NCBI GenBank assembly: GCA_963920575.1
Contig: OY986967.1
Location: forward strand, 19,944,094-20,008,093
Length of the DNA: 64,000 nucleotides
Origin: Narthecium ossifragum
Taxonomy: Eukaryota; Streptophyta; Magnoliopsida; Dioscoreales; Nartheciaceae
Direction: 5' to 3'
The notes beneath the pieces are model-generated. The model was not told the origin of the DNA. It searched no databases and saw nothing but the letters and a program-made list of their open reading frames with translations. Positions 31,647 to 46,142 of the stretch are shown here, one piece after another. Numbering within the stretch: the first letter of the stretch is position 1; each line of letters opens with the position of its first letter. The position numbers were made by a program, and so were the translations under genes.

Positions 31647-31841
31647 GGGAAAATTACCTTTTTAGTCCCTTATATTTCATACAAGTAACGTTTTCGTCCC
31701 TAAGCTTTTAAAAGTATCAATTGAGTCCCTACATTTTCAGATTCGTCACAATGCAGTCCACCCACCCGACGCCGTCTGTAATCTTAACGGCTGGGGAGTC
31801 ACGTGCGGTCACGTGATGGATGCCGTCTCATAGGGGAGGTC

Positions 31842-33077
31842 ATGCTCAAGGTTGAGGAGGTGCCGGTGCGCGTGTTGCCGGACAGCCCCCTCGCGCCGCA
31901 GTGGTACCGGCTGGTGGACAAGAAGGGGGAGATGGCGGCAAGAGGGGATGTCATGCTCGCCGTCTAGCATGGCACCCAGGCCGACGAGGCGTTCCAGGAC
32001 GCGTGACACTCAGACGCCCACTCTGTCAGTGGCAAAGGCCTCGTGCATACGAGATCCAAGGTCTACTTCTCACCCATGCTCTGTTATCTACGCGTGGAGG
32101 CCATCGCGGCTCAGGACCTCGTGCCATCGGACGTAGCTCGTGTCACGCCGGACGTCTACGTCGAGATGCAGCTCGGCGGCAACCAGACGCAGCGCAGCAA
32201 GCCCTCCGCCGCCACGAGGTCGGTGAACCCCGTCTGGAAGGAGGAGTTCATCTTCGCCGTGTCGGAGCCGTTGGATGACCCACTCACCGTCACCGTCGTC
32301 GACCACGTCGGCCCCGAAAAAGACGAGATCTTGGGGCGCATCCTAATTCCCATGACGAGAGCCAGGCCGCGGCTGGACCGCAACCGCCCGCCACTCCCGC
32401 CAGAATGGTTCGATCTCAAGCCGAGCTCCTCCTTCTCCTCTCCGAACGAGCCGACTGACAACGTCAGCAGGGAACACATGTTCACCAGCAAAATCCAGCT
32501 CCAGCTATGCCTCGAGGACGGCTACCACGTGCTTGACGAGTCCATCCACCACAGCAGCGACTTCCGTGCATTCGCCAGACACCTCCTCCTCAAGCAGCAG
32601 CCCATCGGCGTCTTCGAGCTCGGCATCCGAAGCGCGCGCAAGCTCACCCCCATGAAGAAGGCCATCATTAATAACGGCTACACCACCAATGCCTACTGCG
32701 TCGCAAAGTACGGCCCCAAGTGGGTACGCACGAGGACCATCCTCAACTCGCTCGACCCTCTCTAGCACGAGCAGTACAGCTGGGAGGTGTTCGACCCCTG
32801 CACCGTGATCACCGTCGCCGTCTTCGACAACTGCCACCTTAAGGACACCGCCGCCAAGGACCAGCGAATCGGCAAAGTCCGCATCCGCCTCTCCACGATG
32901 GTAGCCAAACGCGTATACACTCATTACCATCCGTTGCTCGTCCTCCAGTGGTCTGGCCTTAAGAAGACCGGCGAGCTCCACTTGGCGCTCCGGTTCACGT
33001 GCACCTCATGGATCAACATGATGAACCTTTACATCAGGGCGATGCTTCCCAAGATGCATTATCTCCGGCCGATTAAG
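31842..33077 (+). pseudogene. Captured MCTP/FTIP (multiple C2 and transmembrane) gene fragment
   Basis: One continuous frame, about 410 codons, resembles the middle of plant MCTP proteins (FTIP1/QUIRKY family), which bind membranes through C2 domains and act at ER-plasma membrane contacts and plasmodesmata. Visible in order: 'SPLAPQWYRL', 'GTQADEAF', 'SPMLCYLRVEAIAAQDLVPSD' split over a C2 start, 'DEILGRILIPM', 'CLEDGYHVLDESIHHSSD', 'IGVFELGIRSA', 'DPCTVITVAVFDNCH', 'RIGKVRIRLSTM', 'RVYTHYHPLLVLQ' and 'LPKMHYLRPIK'. The N-terminal C2 and the C-terminal membrane domain are absent. Three in-frame stops (31965, 32004, 32763) each sit where the family has Trp, so each is a single G-to-A change; there are no frameshifts. 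Third positions are extremely GC-rich. Confidence 0.9.
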
Positions 33078-33124
33078 ATTACAGACGGCTGGGGAGTCAC
33101 ATGCGGTCATCAGAGGGGAGACGG

Positions 33125-33155
33125 CATCCATCACGTGACCGCACGTGACTCCCCA
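33125..33155. promoter_or_regulatory. Paired CACGTG words in the Pack-MULE 2 TIR upstream of RPS12
   Basis: CACGTG lies at 33132-33137 and 33142-33147 in the right TIR, with the mirror pair in the left TIR near 31800-31816. These G-box cores are about 340 bp upstream of the RPS12 leader exon. A regulatory effect on RPS12 is conceivable but unproved. Confidence 0.45.
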
Positions 33156-33349
33156 GCCGTTAAGATTACAGACGGCGTCGGGTGGGTGGGCTGCATTGTG
33201 ACGAATCTGAAAATATAGGGACTCAATTGATACTTTTAAAAGCTTAGGGACGAAAACGTTACTTGTATGAAACTTAAGGAACTAAAAAAGTAATTTACCC
33301 AAATCTTTATTAGTGTTGGGTTGGGTTTTTCGTTCAGCCAAACCACCAC

Positions 33350-33523
33350 ATTGGGCCGGATTCGGGCCCTCCTCACGGCATCCACAGCTCTCCTCAGATC
33401 TGACGGCAGAAACATAGCCTGGTTATCTAACGGACGGTCAAGACGATCTCCTCATTCCTAAGCGATAAATATATATATGTTCGCTCTCCCCCCGGCTAGA
33501 AACCCTAAGCCCCGTCTCCAGAG
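33350..33523 (+). promoter_or_regulatory. RPS12 promoter and leader exon
   Basis: Upstream elements are TGGGCC at 33352-33357 (site II type) and a nearby GGGCCC. A TATA-like 'ataaatatatata' is at about 33465-33477. A pyrimidine-rich start 'ctctcccccc' follows, then the telo-box AAACCCTAA at 33500-33508. Site II plus telo-box is the standard combination in plant ribosomal protein promoters. The untranslated first exon ends at 33523 before GTGAGC; the leader intron runs to 33615, ending TTGCAG. Confidence 0.8.
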
Positions 33524-33663
33524 GTGAGCACTTCCTCCGTCTATGGTTTTTCTCTTCTCCTTTGTCCGAACCATTTGATCCTTAAAAATCCATCCCTTTT
33601 CCTCTAATCTTGCAGCTTTAGCGGAAGGCTTCCTCAATCCCTTCTTTACAACAGTGAAACAAC

Positions 33664-37019
<3,356 letters not shown>

Positions 37020-38164
37020 GTGAGATTTTTTTTCAGAAGCAATGAGCAAAACTGGACTGTATGTCATTGGTTTTGTATCGACTGTGGAATCCTGTCATCG
37101 TCGAAGCTTTGAGTTTTGTAGTTAGTTTCTGAAGCTTTCTGAGCATTGAGAATGACTGTTGTCGGATTGTGTGATGAATAGTCTTCATTAGGTGGTTAAT
37201 TTGGCCTTCACATCTTTTATGGAATTTCAAATGGTGTTGTCATTTCAGGAGCTTGTTCTATATCTACTTTTTGTCTTTTGCAGTTAATTAACTAACGTAA
37301 TTAGGGTGTCTCTTTTGTTTCATTTGCAAATTTTGTACAACTGCCTGTCAGAGGACATCATATATTTCGTCTGCCGGTAAATTAACCAATCTAAGCAGAC
37401 CTGGATAATTGTTCTCTCCTCTCTTATTTTCAGGATAGGGTATCATCCTCTCTTTCTATATTGTATCAAAGCTGAATAGGATACAGTGTTTTGAGCTTGA
37501 ATATGAATTTTGTGGCTTGGTTAATTTTATTGCTTATACATATGTTTTAAAGTTAAACATCCTCCATTGTTTCATCTGCTAGTAAAAAATCAGCAAGGAT
37601 CTATATAGTTCTCATCATTGCATTGAAACAAAGCTGGGATATTCATACATACATTATTATGAAGCTTGTTAAAATGAAAATATGTCTTTCTTGAAGCATG
37701 CTACGACTGATCTGTGTTGGAGCTGTAGTTGATTCCGAGAGCGAAGAAAACAAAGGAAAAGAGAAGAGGACCAGAGTATAAAACCTACTGCCGGCAAGTG
37801 GCAACACATAGCTTTTTCATTGTTTTGGTCTTTGCATGAAGAAGATGACGACGTGGCAACTAATGGCATGTTGCCATTTAATGTGCCTTTATCCTTGTAC
37901 AGCAAAAAGAATTTTGCAGAAATAAACTTTTACCTAGATGTTAGATGGGCAAGCATGAACACATAATTTCCTGGACTTCAAAGAAAAATTTCCTTTAGGC
38001 AAATAACTCATTTACCATATGCAATTTTAAGAGCGGGTCATCAACAATGCTCCTTACAGAAAAACTCTGTTGGCAATGCCCACAGAACTATATTCGGAGC
38101 ATGAACGGAAAAGGGCAAACGGAAAAAAAACAAGACTCCCATAAATTGCATAAAACACAGCAAT
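37020..38164. other. Intergenic region between convergent RPS12 and SEP1
   Basis: Contains the 3' UTRs of both genes. No further coding sequence or transposon was recognised. 'cagttaattaactaacg' near 37283 and T-rich tracts may mark polyadenylation regions. Confidence 0.5.
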
Positions 38165-41100
38165 TTAATTTCGCGATGCAGACTGGAAGATAAAGAAGGC
38201 TGTTAGGAGTCCCACCAATGCAGTAACAACTAATGCCAACGTTGGCACTGGTGTCAAAAACCCAAAATTCTGCAATTGAAAACAAGAAAATATTATTGCA
38301 TAAAACAGAGCAATTTAATATCTTGGAAGTGCTGCTTAAGGTAAACTAGTATAATAAGAACAATAAAATTGATTGATCAGATCTTCCCAAGTTAAGAAAG
38401 ATAGAACATCCATAAACATTAGAGTTTCAAACACATCAGTCATGAGAAACACACTTTAGGATATGTATGAAACTGCAAAATGGTAGGGTCCAACAACGAA
38501 GAAAGTAGTGAGATGCTCATAGAGGCAAAGCCAAAGTCGTAGAATTTTGAGAAAAGAAATTGAAGTGTAGAAAAAACTGTTCTTAGATGAGTGAGAAAAA
38601 ACAATTATACCTCATATTTGTGAAATAAGTTGGATTCAGTTTACTCAAGGTATACAGTGCCAGCTAATACCATAGAGTTATAAAACATTAAAATGGCAAA
38701 TAATGTGTTACTACAACTGGTAGCAGGTTACAAAATGGTGATTGCCCGCAAGTTAAATTACATTTATGTCTCGTTTATGTGTTGATAGGTGATCAAATTT
38801 CCCCCAATCACCACCAAGGGTTTTGGGTTTTCTGTTGGGCCCATTGTTAAAAGCTTCGGTTTCAGCTTCAGTTCATTGAGTACAGTTTCCCTTTCAGCAT
38901 TTTTGGTAATGCAGTTGCAACCAAGAAAAATATAATGATATGAAATAGGTTTCAAAACTAGAAGAAAGAAGAGAAAAACGAAGACAACTGATGCAAGGCA
39001 AGAAAACACAACATCTTGATTCCAGAATAGTAGTAAATGGAAAGTCAAGTATTACTTCTTTGATTTCGAGTGGGTTGCTAAACAACCTAGACAAAAATCA
39101 TATATGTCTTACCAAATCCAATAGTCATCCAATTCTTCTGATATCATATAGCAGATATACCATTGCTATTTGCATAAGTTCGTCATCATATTATTACTGT
39201 TTCATGAAGTGTGAATTTTACCTTGAAGATTGACCTTAGTTAATGGAATGCTTGATTAACCTAAAGCTTTTTGCTTTTAGGTTTCCTCCCATTCGTATTT
39301 TGCAACGGTATCTCGGGCAACATTCATGATTAAAACCATGTTATATATTTGAGCAAAGATTTAACATTTAGGGTAGGCCACATACATGTATATTAATCTA
39401 ACATATATGCACACGTGGAGAGAGACCATGGAAAAAAAAAACATCAGATTACTCGATAGCAAACTGGACTTTGAGAAAATAGATCCGTAAGCAAATTAAG
39501 TATAGAAAATAAGGTGGTTAGATGACTAATAAGTGTCCACTGGGAATATTGAAAAAGGAATGCGACAAAAAATTTCCACAATATCCATATTGAAGGTATG
39601 GAATATAGAAAATAAGGTGGTCAGACGACTAATGAGCATCCACTGGGTTCAAAGAAAAATAACACATTTCCACAAGAACCATATTGAAATTACAGAACTG
39701 TATTGAAGTTAAGGAACATAGAAAATAAGGTGGTTAGATGCCTAATGAGCATCCACTAGGAATCTTCAAAAAGAACAACAACACAAATCCACAGGAACCA
39801 TATTAAAATTACAGATCTGCATTGAAGTTAAGGAACATAGAAAATAAGGTTTTTAGATGCCTAATGAGAATCCACTAGAAATCTTCAAAAATAATAACAA
39901 CAACACATTTCCACAAGAACCGTATTGAAATTACAGATCTGTATTGAAGTTAAGGAACATTTCCACAATATCAGTATTGAAGTTGAGGAAATAGGTGATT
40001 AGTTTGTTGAGATTCCAAAAACCTTTTTACTTCTAAGACAAACATCATCTCATATTATAAGAGGCCTTATACATAGTACAAGGTTAGAATGCTATGATTA
40101 CTTTTATATGTTTCAAATTCTAATCAGTAAAATTTTTCCCTGCAATCAAACATAGAGAGTAAATTAATATCGAATTAATTTTCATGGACCCCATACCTCC
40201 AGAAGTCCCTTCCCTGTAGCTACTTCTACAGTAATGGCCGTTGCAAATCCCATCATTGCGAGACGGCCCAGCCATACATCCAATTCAGTGTTCTCCTTAG
40301 TATTTTGCTCACATCGGATGGAGGATGACTTTCGATCTTTGGATTTCCTTTTACTGGAGAAAACACCAGACACTGCAAAAGAAGCAATAAATAAGGTACA
40401 TGCCCATGGGAATTTGAACTAGTTATGCATCCGTGCTCTGAGAAGCAACTAGCATTTGTACAATGGTGCATGGTTAACTCCCATCCTTTAGATGAGTTCT
40501 CGCCCCAGTGTTGAACCTTTGGCCTCAATAAGCTTTAGACAGTAATTCAATATTTCAAATACACCACATGCATGAAGTTGAAATTACTAGTGTGGCAAAT
40601 AAGCCATATAAATGCATGTGTTTCAAATGATAAGTGATCTTTAAGACACCATTTGCACAACAAGAGCCATGTAGACATCAAGCAGTAAAAATGTATGGCT
40701 CAGTTTCAAATTAGCAGCGATCTATCAGCAAAATTCAGGTAATGGAATAATTTAGTTGTCCAAAAAGACACAAAGTCTGAATTTGTTTGCTCCCTTATTT
40801 GCGTGGATAAAGTTATCAACTGAATTAGGCATTCCTTTTGCAACCCTCCGGTCCTACTAGCACTGAATACAAAATATGAGATAAGTAATTACATATTCCT
40901 AGACTCCTTTCACCTTATAGGGAAAAAACATTATATAAGTACTCTTGAACAATCTCTAAAACACTTGGGAAAGGACTCCCCCGAACAGAAATACTTCAAG
41001 AATCAGAAGTGTAGATGAGAAAATAGTACATATTATCAAAAATAAGAAATGCAGATATCCCCACCAAACTTAGAAGAACCCATACGGCCATAAAACACAA

Positions 41101-41685
41101 TCTCACTTCTGTTTCTAAAGGGTCGATTGAGTTCAAGACCAATCTTGCAGTACCGCGCACAGTTAGATCCTGAAATGTGGAGATAACACTATGGTGCTGA
41201 ACAAGGCCCTCAAGAGGCATGAAATTTAGCATTTGGATAACCCTATTCTCTCTTAATTAAACCCCAGAGACCATGTTTTTCTTCAAAACAGCATCTTTCC
41301 TCCATGAAATGGCAACATAAAGAGCAAAGCAAATAGAACAAACATCAAGAACTACTCAAAAAAGAAATAGGGAGCAGGCAGAGGGGATTTACGTACACAG
41401 CAGAGTTCCTCGCTTGAAGGAACCGGCGGCGGCCACCACCGTCGGAATCACGGAGACCTGGGGCGGCGGAGGAACTCGTGCCGGTCTCGCAACAGCTGCA
41501 TCTATTCACATACATACAAATTGGGGATTAGGATCTCAGGGATCACTGCTGGAAACACCACACACCACTACTAAGATGGTGGATGGGAGACTTAGATGAG
41601 ATTAAAAAGAACAGAGAGATCAAAGAGAGGGAAGGATACGTGGAAGCGAAGCGCGAGACGCGAAGGCAACGTGAGCTTGGGCCAT
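38165..41685 (-). CDS. SEP1: SEP1-like chloroplast stress-enhanced (LHC-like) protein
   Basis: Minus-strand exons are 41685-41640, 41495-41397, 40372-40197 and 38269-38165, all with GT..AG introns and matching phases; they give 141 residues. The N-terminus ('MAQAHVAFASRASLP', then Pro/Val/Arg/Ser-rich sequence to about residue 68) has the composition of a chloroplast transit peptide. Residues 78-104 read 'ELDVWLGRLAMMGFATAITV' then EVATGKG, the chlorophyll-binding helix of the LHC superfamily with E78, G84-R85 and M88. A second helix at about 115-135 ('LALVVTALVGLLTAFFIF') follows 'ENFGFLTPVP'. Two-helix stress-enhanced proteins sit in thylakoid membranes and are thought to protect against light stress. 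The first exon is the least certain part, chosen because its donor and phase join an in-frame ATG. Intron 3 holds a tandem repeat. Confidence 0.9.
39502..40005. repeat. Tandem repeat in SEP1 intron 3, unit about 100-122 bp
   Basis: Units start with ATAGAAAATAAGGTGGTTAG at about 39502, 39604, 39718 and 39837, with a partial fifth unit at 39957-40005. Each carries 'atgactaatgagcatccact', then 'acacatttccacaagaacc' and 'attgaagttaaggaac'. Units grow from 102 to about 122 bp left to right through small insertions such as extra AAC triplets. Confidence 0.9.
40400..41396. other. SEP1 intron 2, no further feature
   Basis: AT-rich intron sequence without recognised insertions. Confidence 0.5.
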
Positions 41686-41904
41686 TGGGGATATCTATGG
41701 TGCAGCTAAGGGTGGTGGTAGCAAAGAGCTAGGCTCCTTTGGCTCCTTTGGCTCCTTGGTTGATATCTATGGTTTGCCTCTGGCTATCTTACGATCTTAT
41801 CCTGTCCTCCGTCCTCGTTATGTCCACACACGCACTCCGGTCTAGCGGCAGTTAAAAAGTGGTTTCTAGAAGAGTTCTTATACCGGCTCTTTGTCCTTTC
41901 AGAT

Positions 41905-44152
41905 ATTTGATACCCTCCCTCGTAGCATATCCAACGCTGGCTTTATTTTTACAGGAGGGCTGCTTCTCCCACCCTCCGACACCGCCCCTCCTCTTACACC
42001 CCTTTTTTTCCCCTTATGCCCCCGCCCCCTTCGTTTCCCCTCCCGAGGTTTCTTCTTCTTTGTCCTCAATTTTGTATTTATTTTTTAAAATTTTATTTAT
42101 TTTTTTCTCAGTAGTTTTATTTTTTGTTTAATCAGTTTTCTTTATTCATTTTTTTAATCAATTTTATTTCCTTTTTTTTATCAGTTTTATTTTTCTTTTT
42201 AGATAAATAGCTTTTTATTATATGATTTGTTTATTTTTTTAGTTGTATATTTTGGAAGTCATTATTTATAAAATTTTAAATAAGTATAAAAATATGGATC
42301 AAAATAAAAAGTATATATATATGAAAATAAAAAAATAATAACAGTTAAAAAATTTATAGTGTTTTGAGAAAATTCTCCTAAACCAATATTGATTTAGCCA
42401 TGTTCAGGAAGAGTACATGTAATAATACACAAAAAATAGATACATAGAAATATATAAAAATACAAATACTAATCAATATTGTCTCTAAATTTGGCTCCCG
42501 TTGCGCTTTGTATTGTACATATTATTTCGTACCACAAATGAACATGTATTGTATAACGAGCGGCCTATCTTTTAGCTTCGTACGATAAATGTTGCCGCCA
42601 CCACATTGAAATGGGTGCTACATGTTAATGAGGATGTAAGAAAACTTGCCCAAAGTGATTGTCAACATTTGCAATAGCTATTTCTCGACGCTCTTGGTTT
42701 GGAACTGGAGGAGTCTTTAATGGCAAGCGAGTAAAACAACTCCTAACATTCAAACAAAATGAAAATTTAAATTTGATGTTTTTACAATTTTAAATTTTAA
42801 ATTTTGAAATTTTTACTATTTGAAATTTTAAACTTCTACGATTTGAATTTTGAATTTTTTACTATTTAAAATTTGAAAATTGTTAAGATTTGAAATTTAA
42901 AATTTTTACTATTTGATGTTTTAATAAATTGAAATATGAAGAGGTGTTTTGGAAAGGGTATTTTGGACTTTTTTTTCTTCAAAATGGATTAAATACCCAA
43001 AACTTATTGTGGCCGGTCTAATTGCCGGATTGGGTCCAAAGAACCCCGGTCCCTTTCCCGATAAATAAAAAAACTGATTAAAGAAATAAACAAAGGTAAT
43101 AACAAAAAACAAAACTAAATAAGAATTAAAGAAAACTGAAAAAAAAAGAAAAAGAAACTCGCAGACAAGGGGAGGGGGAATTAAACAAAACTAAAAAAAG
43201 AAAAAGAAAAAAAAACACCCAATGAACACAAAACAAGATAAGGGTATAATTGTAAATGGTATGGGGGACAGCGGGAGGGGCGGTGTCAGGGGGGGTGGGA
43301 GAAGCAATTTGCTTTTACAGCCAGGCTGTATTTTTGCCGCCAGTAAATGCCCTTTTTGCTCTAAATATGAAACAATGGAGTTGATCCATTTCAATAGAAG
43401 AGCCTCTAAAAAAATATTCCATCTCAATAATAATATTTTATAGTCAAGTTAATTAATAATAAAGAAGAGTGTATAAAATATAAAATATATTATATAATTA
43501 ACTATCATATAGAAAATATTATAAAATTACAAAAAATATAGAAAAAAATTACATAATTAACTAAAATACAGAAAACGTTGTTTACATAATTAACTAAAAT
43601 ACACTAAAATACGCTATTTAGTTTGTAAGATTCGTCTTCATTTTAGTATTCTACACAAATATATTTAGATAATGTAATTACAATTAGAATTAATTTAATT
43701 AAAACCCCACGTACTGATGTATAATTTAAAAACCCAATGATGAAAAAAAAACCAGTAAAAAAATAATTTATATACAATTAGATAAATAATAATTAAAAAG
43801 TATTAAAACTTTAGTCTTCTTTTGTAGGGATCGACAAGAGTTTTCCATTGATATATTATTTATTCTAAATAAATCAGTAATTTTAAAGTTATGTAAATTA
43901 TTGTAGTTAAGGTACTTTAGTTGTAGGATATATTAGTAATTTAGAATTAGATGAGAAGAATATGAAGGGTAATATGGGAATTATAATTATTATTAAATAA
44001 CAATGCTGCATAAATGTAGCTGGGTTTGTTCTGCTGCATAAATGCAGCTGGGTGGGGGGAGCTGCATAAATGCAGCTGGGTTTACAGCCCGGTTGGAGTG
44101 AAATTGGGCTGCAAAATTGATTTTTGCAGCCCGGTTGGAGATGCTCTTACAA
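41905..44152. mobile_element. Candidate Harbinger/Tourist-like non-autonomous element, AT-rich
   Basis: The right end reads '..cagcccggttggagatgctct' followed by TTA; its complement AGCATCTCCAACCGGGCTG resembles the left 'agcatatccaacgctggctt' at about 41926. Inner inverted blocks also match: 'cttctcccaccctccgacac' (about 41962) with the complement of 43275-43315. The middle is very AT-rich with homopolymer runs. Near the right end 'gctgcataaatgcagctggg' is repeated three times (44006-44079). The target duplication was not established, so limits are approximate, and two elements side by side are possible. Confidence 0.55.
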
Positions 44153-44410
44153 CTCTGCGTTGCATTTTTTACTCAGTGCATCACTCACATACATTTGTCT
44201 GTACGATAGATAGTCTAGGATCAGTGCACTAATTGTACTATTCTATAAATGAACTAGTTGTGCCCTTGCCACATGGCATGATAACCACCAACTCCACCCC
44301 AATAACCACCCAATAACTCCCTCCCACTAAACCCCTCACAACCTAGGATTATCATGCCACATAGGCTCCACATAAGACATTCTACCGCCACGTAGGATAA
44401 CGAAAGTTTT
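44153..44410. other. No gene seen
   Basis: 'cataaccaccaactccacccc' and 'aataaccacccaataactcc' form a short C/A-rich repeat near 44280-44330. The region runs into the gap. Confidence 0.4.
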
Positions 44411-44610
44411 NNNNNNNNNNNNNNNNNNNNNNNNNNNNNNNNNNNNNNNNNNNNNNNNNNNNNNNNNNNNNNNNNNNNNNNNNNNNNNNNNNNNNNNNNN
44501 NNNNNNNNNNNNNNNNNNNNNNNNNNNNNNNNNNNNNNNNNNNNNNNNNNNNNNNNNNNNNNNNNNNNNNNNNNNNNNNNNNNNNNNNNNNNNNNNNNNN
44601 NNNNNNNNNN
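44411..44610. other. Assembly gap (200 N)
   Basis: Exactly 200 undetermined bases directly before a family A LTR, whose left end is therefore missing. Confidence 0.98.
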
Positions 44611-45260
44611 AGCCCCAGACAGGAGTGAGCAACAAAGCTTGCTCAGTAGGGTTCTACTCTACGTCACTCACAAAGGAAAGGGACACAACAGTGTCGCTTC
44701 CCGCGTGAGTCTAAGGTATGTCCTCGGGCCCCATAACCCATCGATGTCCCAAGGGCTTCTATCATGAACCTCTCTCTTGAACATGTTATCAAGATCACTC
44801 TAAGCACTAACAGGGGAAACAGTACTATGCAGGATCACCCTTACCCAGCAGGGATACCACTGCTTGGTGACCACGTCGGAACACATCGATTACATCCTTA
44901 GCACACGGTCAGGGAGATCGACACGACCTCTAAACCTCAAGCAATAAAATATAATATTCCAGTCCAACTACCTAATAATCCTCAAATGATATCAAACATG
45001 ATCATTGATGACAATCGCGTCCTAATCCTCGACTACCCAAACCCCGGTTGTGAGGACCTGTCCCTCTATCCCTGTGGCTCGTTTGTAGACCGCAAGGGCA
45101 ATTTGGTAAATTACGCCTTGTTGGTTTGTTTCACACCCGCGTGTGCACACACTGGCCTTGTCTGTGTTTCATGTTTGTTTAGAATGGGTAGGTGAACCCG
45201 AGATCGGAAGATCTGAGCTTGGGCTTGTGTTTTAGCCCAAGTTTGCCTTTCTGAGTAAAG

Positions 45261-45335
45261 GAGATCGATCTGGATTTCAAGGAGATCGATCTCGATTGCA
45301 AAGGAGATCGATCTCACATGCCTTGGAGATCGATC
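45261..45335. promoter_or_regulatory. GATCGATC palindrome cluster (AGATCGATCT type)
   Basis: Four GATCGATC cores spaced 19-22 bp apart, three as GAGATCGATCT, occupy the same LTR position as the GGATCGATCC cluster at 16864-16962. An enhancer-like role is inferred. Confidence 0.6.
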
Positions 45336-46112
45336 ATGCTCGAGTCGGTGGGTTTTCTCTTTCGCGAGGACGGCCGTCGGCCGTCACTCTCCCCTGTCAG
45401 GGAGGGAAGACTTCCCCTCCCTTTCCCCCAGCTTTTCCCCCTCTTTCCCGGCTTTCCCTTTCCCCTTTCCCCTCTTTTCTTCCCCTCATCTTCCTCCCTT
45501 CTCCTTCTCTTCTCCTTCCTTCCTTCTCTCTTTCCCGCGGTGCTCTGTTTCTTCCCTTTACCGCCGGCGAGCTTCTTTCCCTCCGTTCTCCCTCCTCCGG
45601 CCACCAAATTGGGTGTTCTTTGGCTCGTTGGATTCATGACAATGAGAGGAAGGCTCCTGGTGTGATTTGGCAGCTTGTTGGCGATCAAATCACGGGGAAT
45701 CAGCCGAGGAAAGCGCAGCTAGGTAGGGTTATACCTACTGTGTTCTTTTCGGGTTTTCTTGAGATCTAGCCGTTGGATCTTGTTGATCCTTGCTTTGTTG
45801 GACTCCTTATACCTTGTATAATAACTGATTTAAGTTTGATATTAATCAGTTGAGATCTGAGTAGGTTTTATGCAAGATTAGTCTCGGATTTCTGGCTTTC
45901 TGCTGTTCTTGAAAAACAGCCGGCTTGCGGCGAGTTTTCTGGCCGACGAGTATATAATCTTGGCTTTTCATAAACATAAGAGTTGTAGCTCTATTCGTTA
46001 GCTTTCCATTCCATCTTATTTCGTATTTTTCCGATTTTTGTACGATTTGTTATGAATTATGTGCTGAAGGGCTGCGTTGCAGCAATTAACTGGTAAGCTG
46101 GTATGAAGCTTT

Positions 46113-46142
46113 CGGATCGATCCAAATTGTTCGGATCGATCC
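46113..46142. promoter_or_regulatory. Extra GGATCGATCC pair inside a family A LTR
   Basis: Two TCGGATCGATCC words 18 bp apart lie within sequence that is otherwise aligned with 17690-17720 of the other solo LTR, where this segment is absent. It is a recent local insertion of the same motif at a new place. Confidence 0.7.

Larger units (their letters stand above)
31647..33300 (+). mobile_element. Pack-MULE 2 carrying an MCTP gene fragment
   Basis: The terminal inverted repeats are about 185 bp long (31647-31832 and 33116-33300), beginning GGGAAAATTACCTTTTTAGT and ending with its near-complement GTAATTTACCC. The 9-bp target duplication AAATCTTTA is perfect at 31638-31646 and 33301-33309. An extra partial TIR copy lies at 33075-33120. 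It carries only captured gene sequence and no transposase. Its right end is about 50 bp from the RPS12 promoter elements. Confidence 0.95.
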
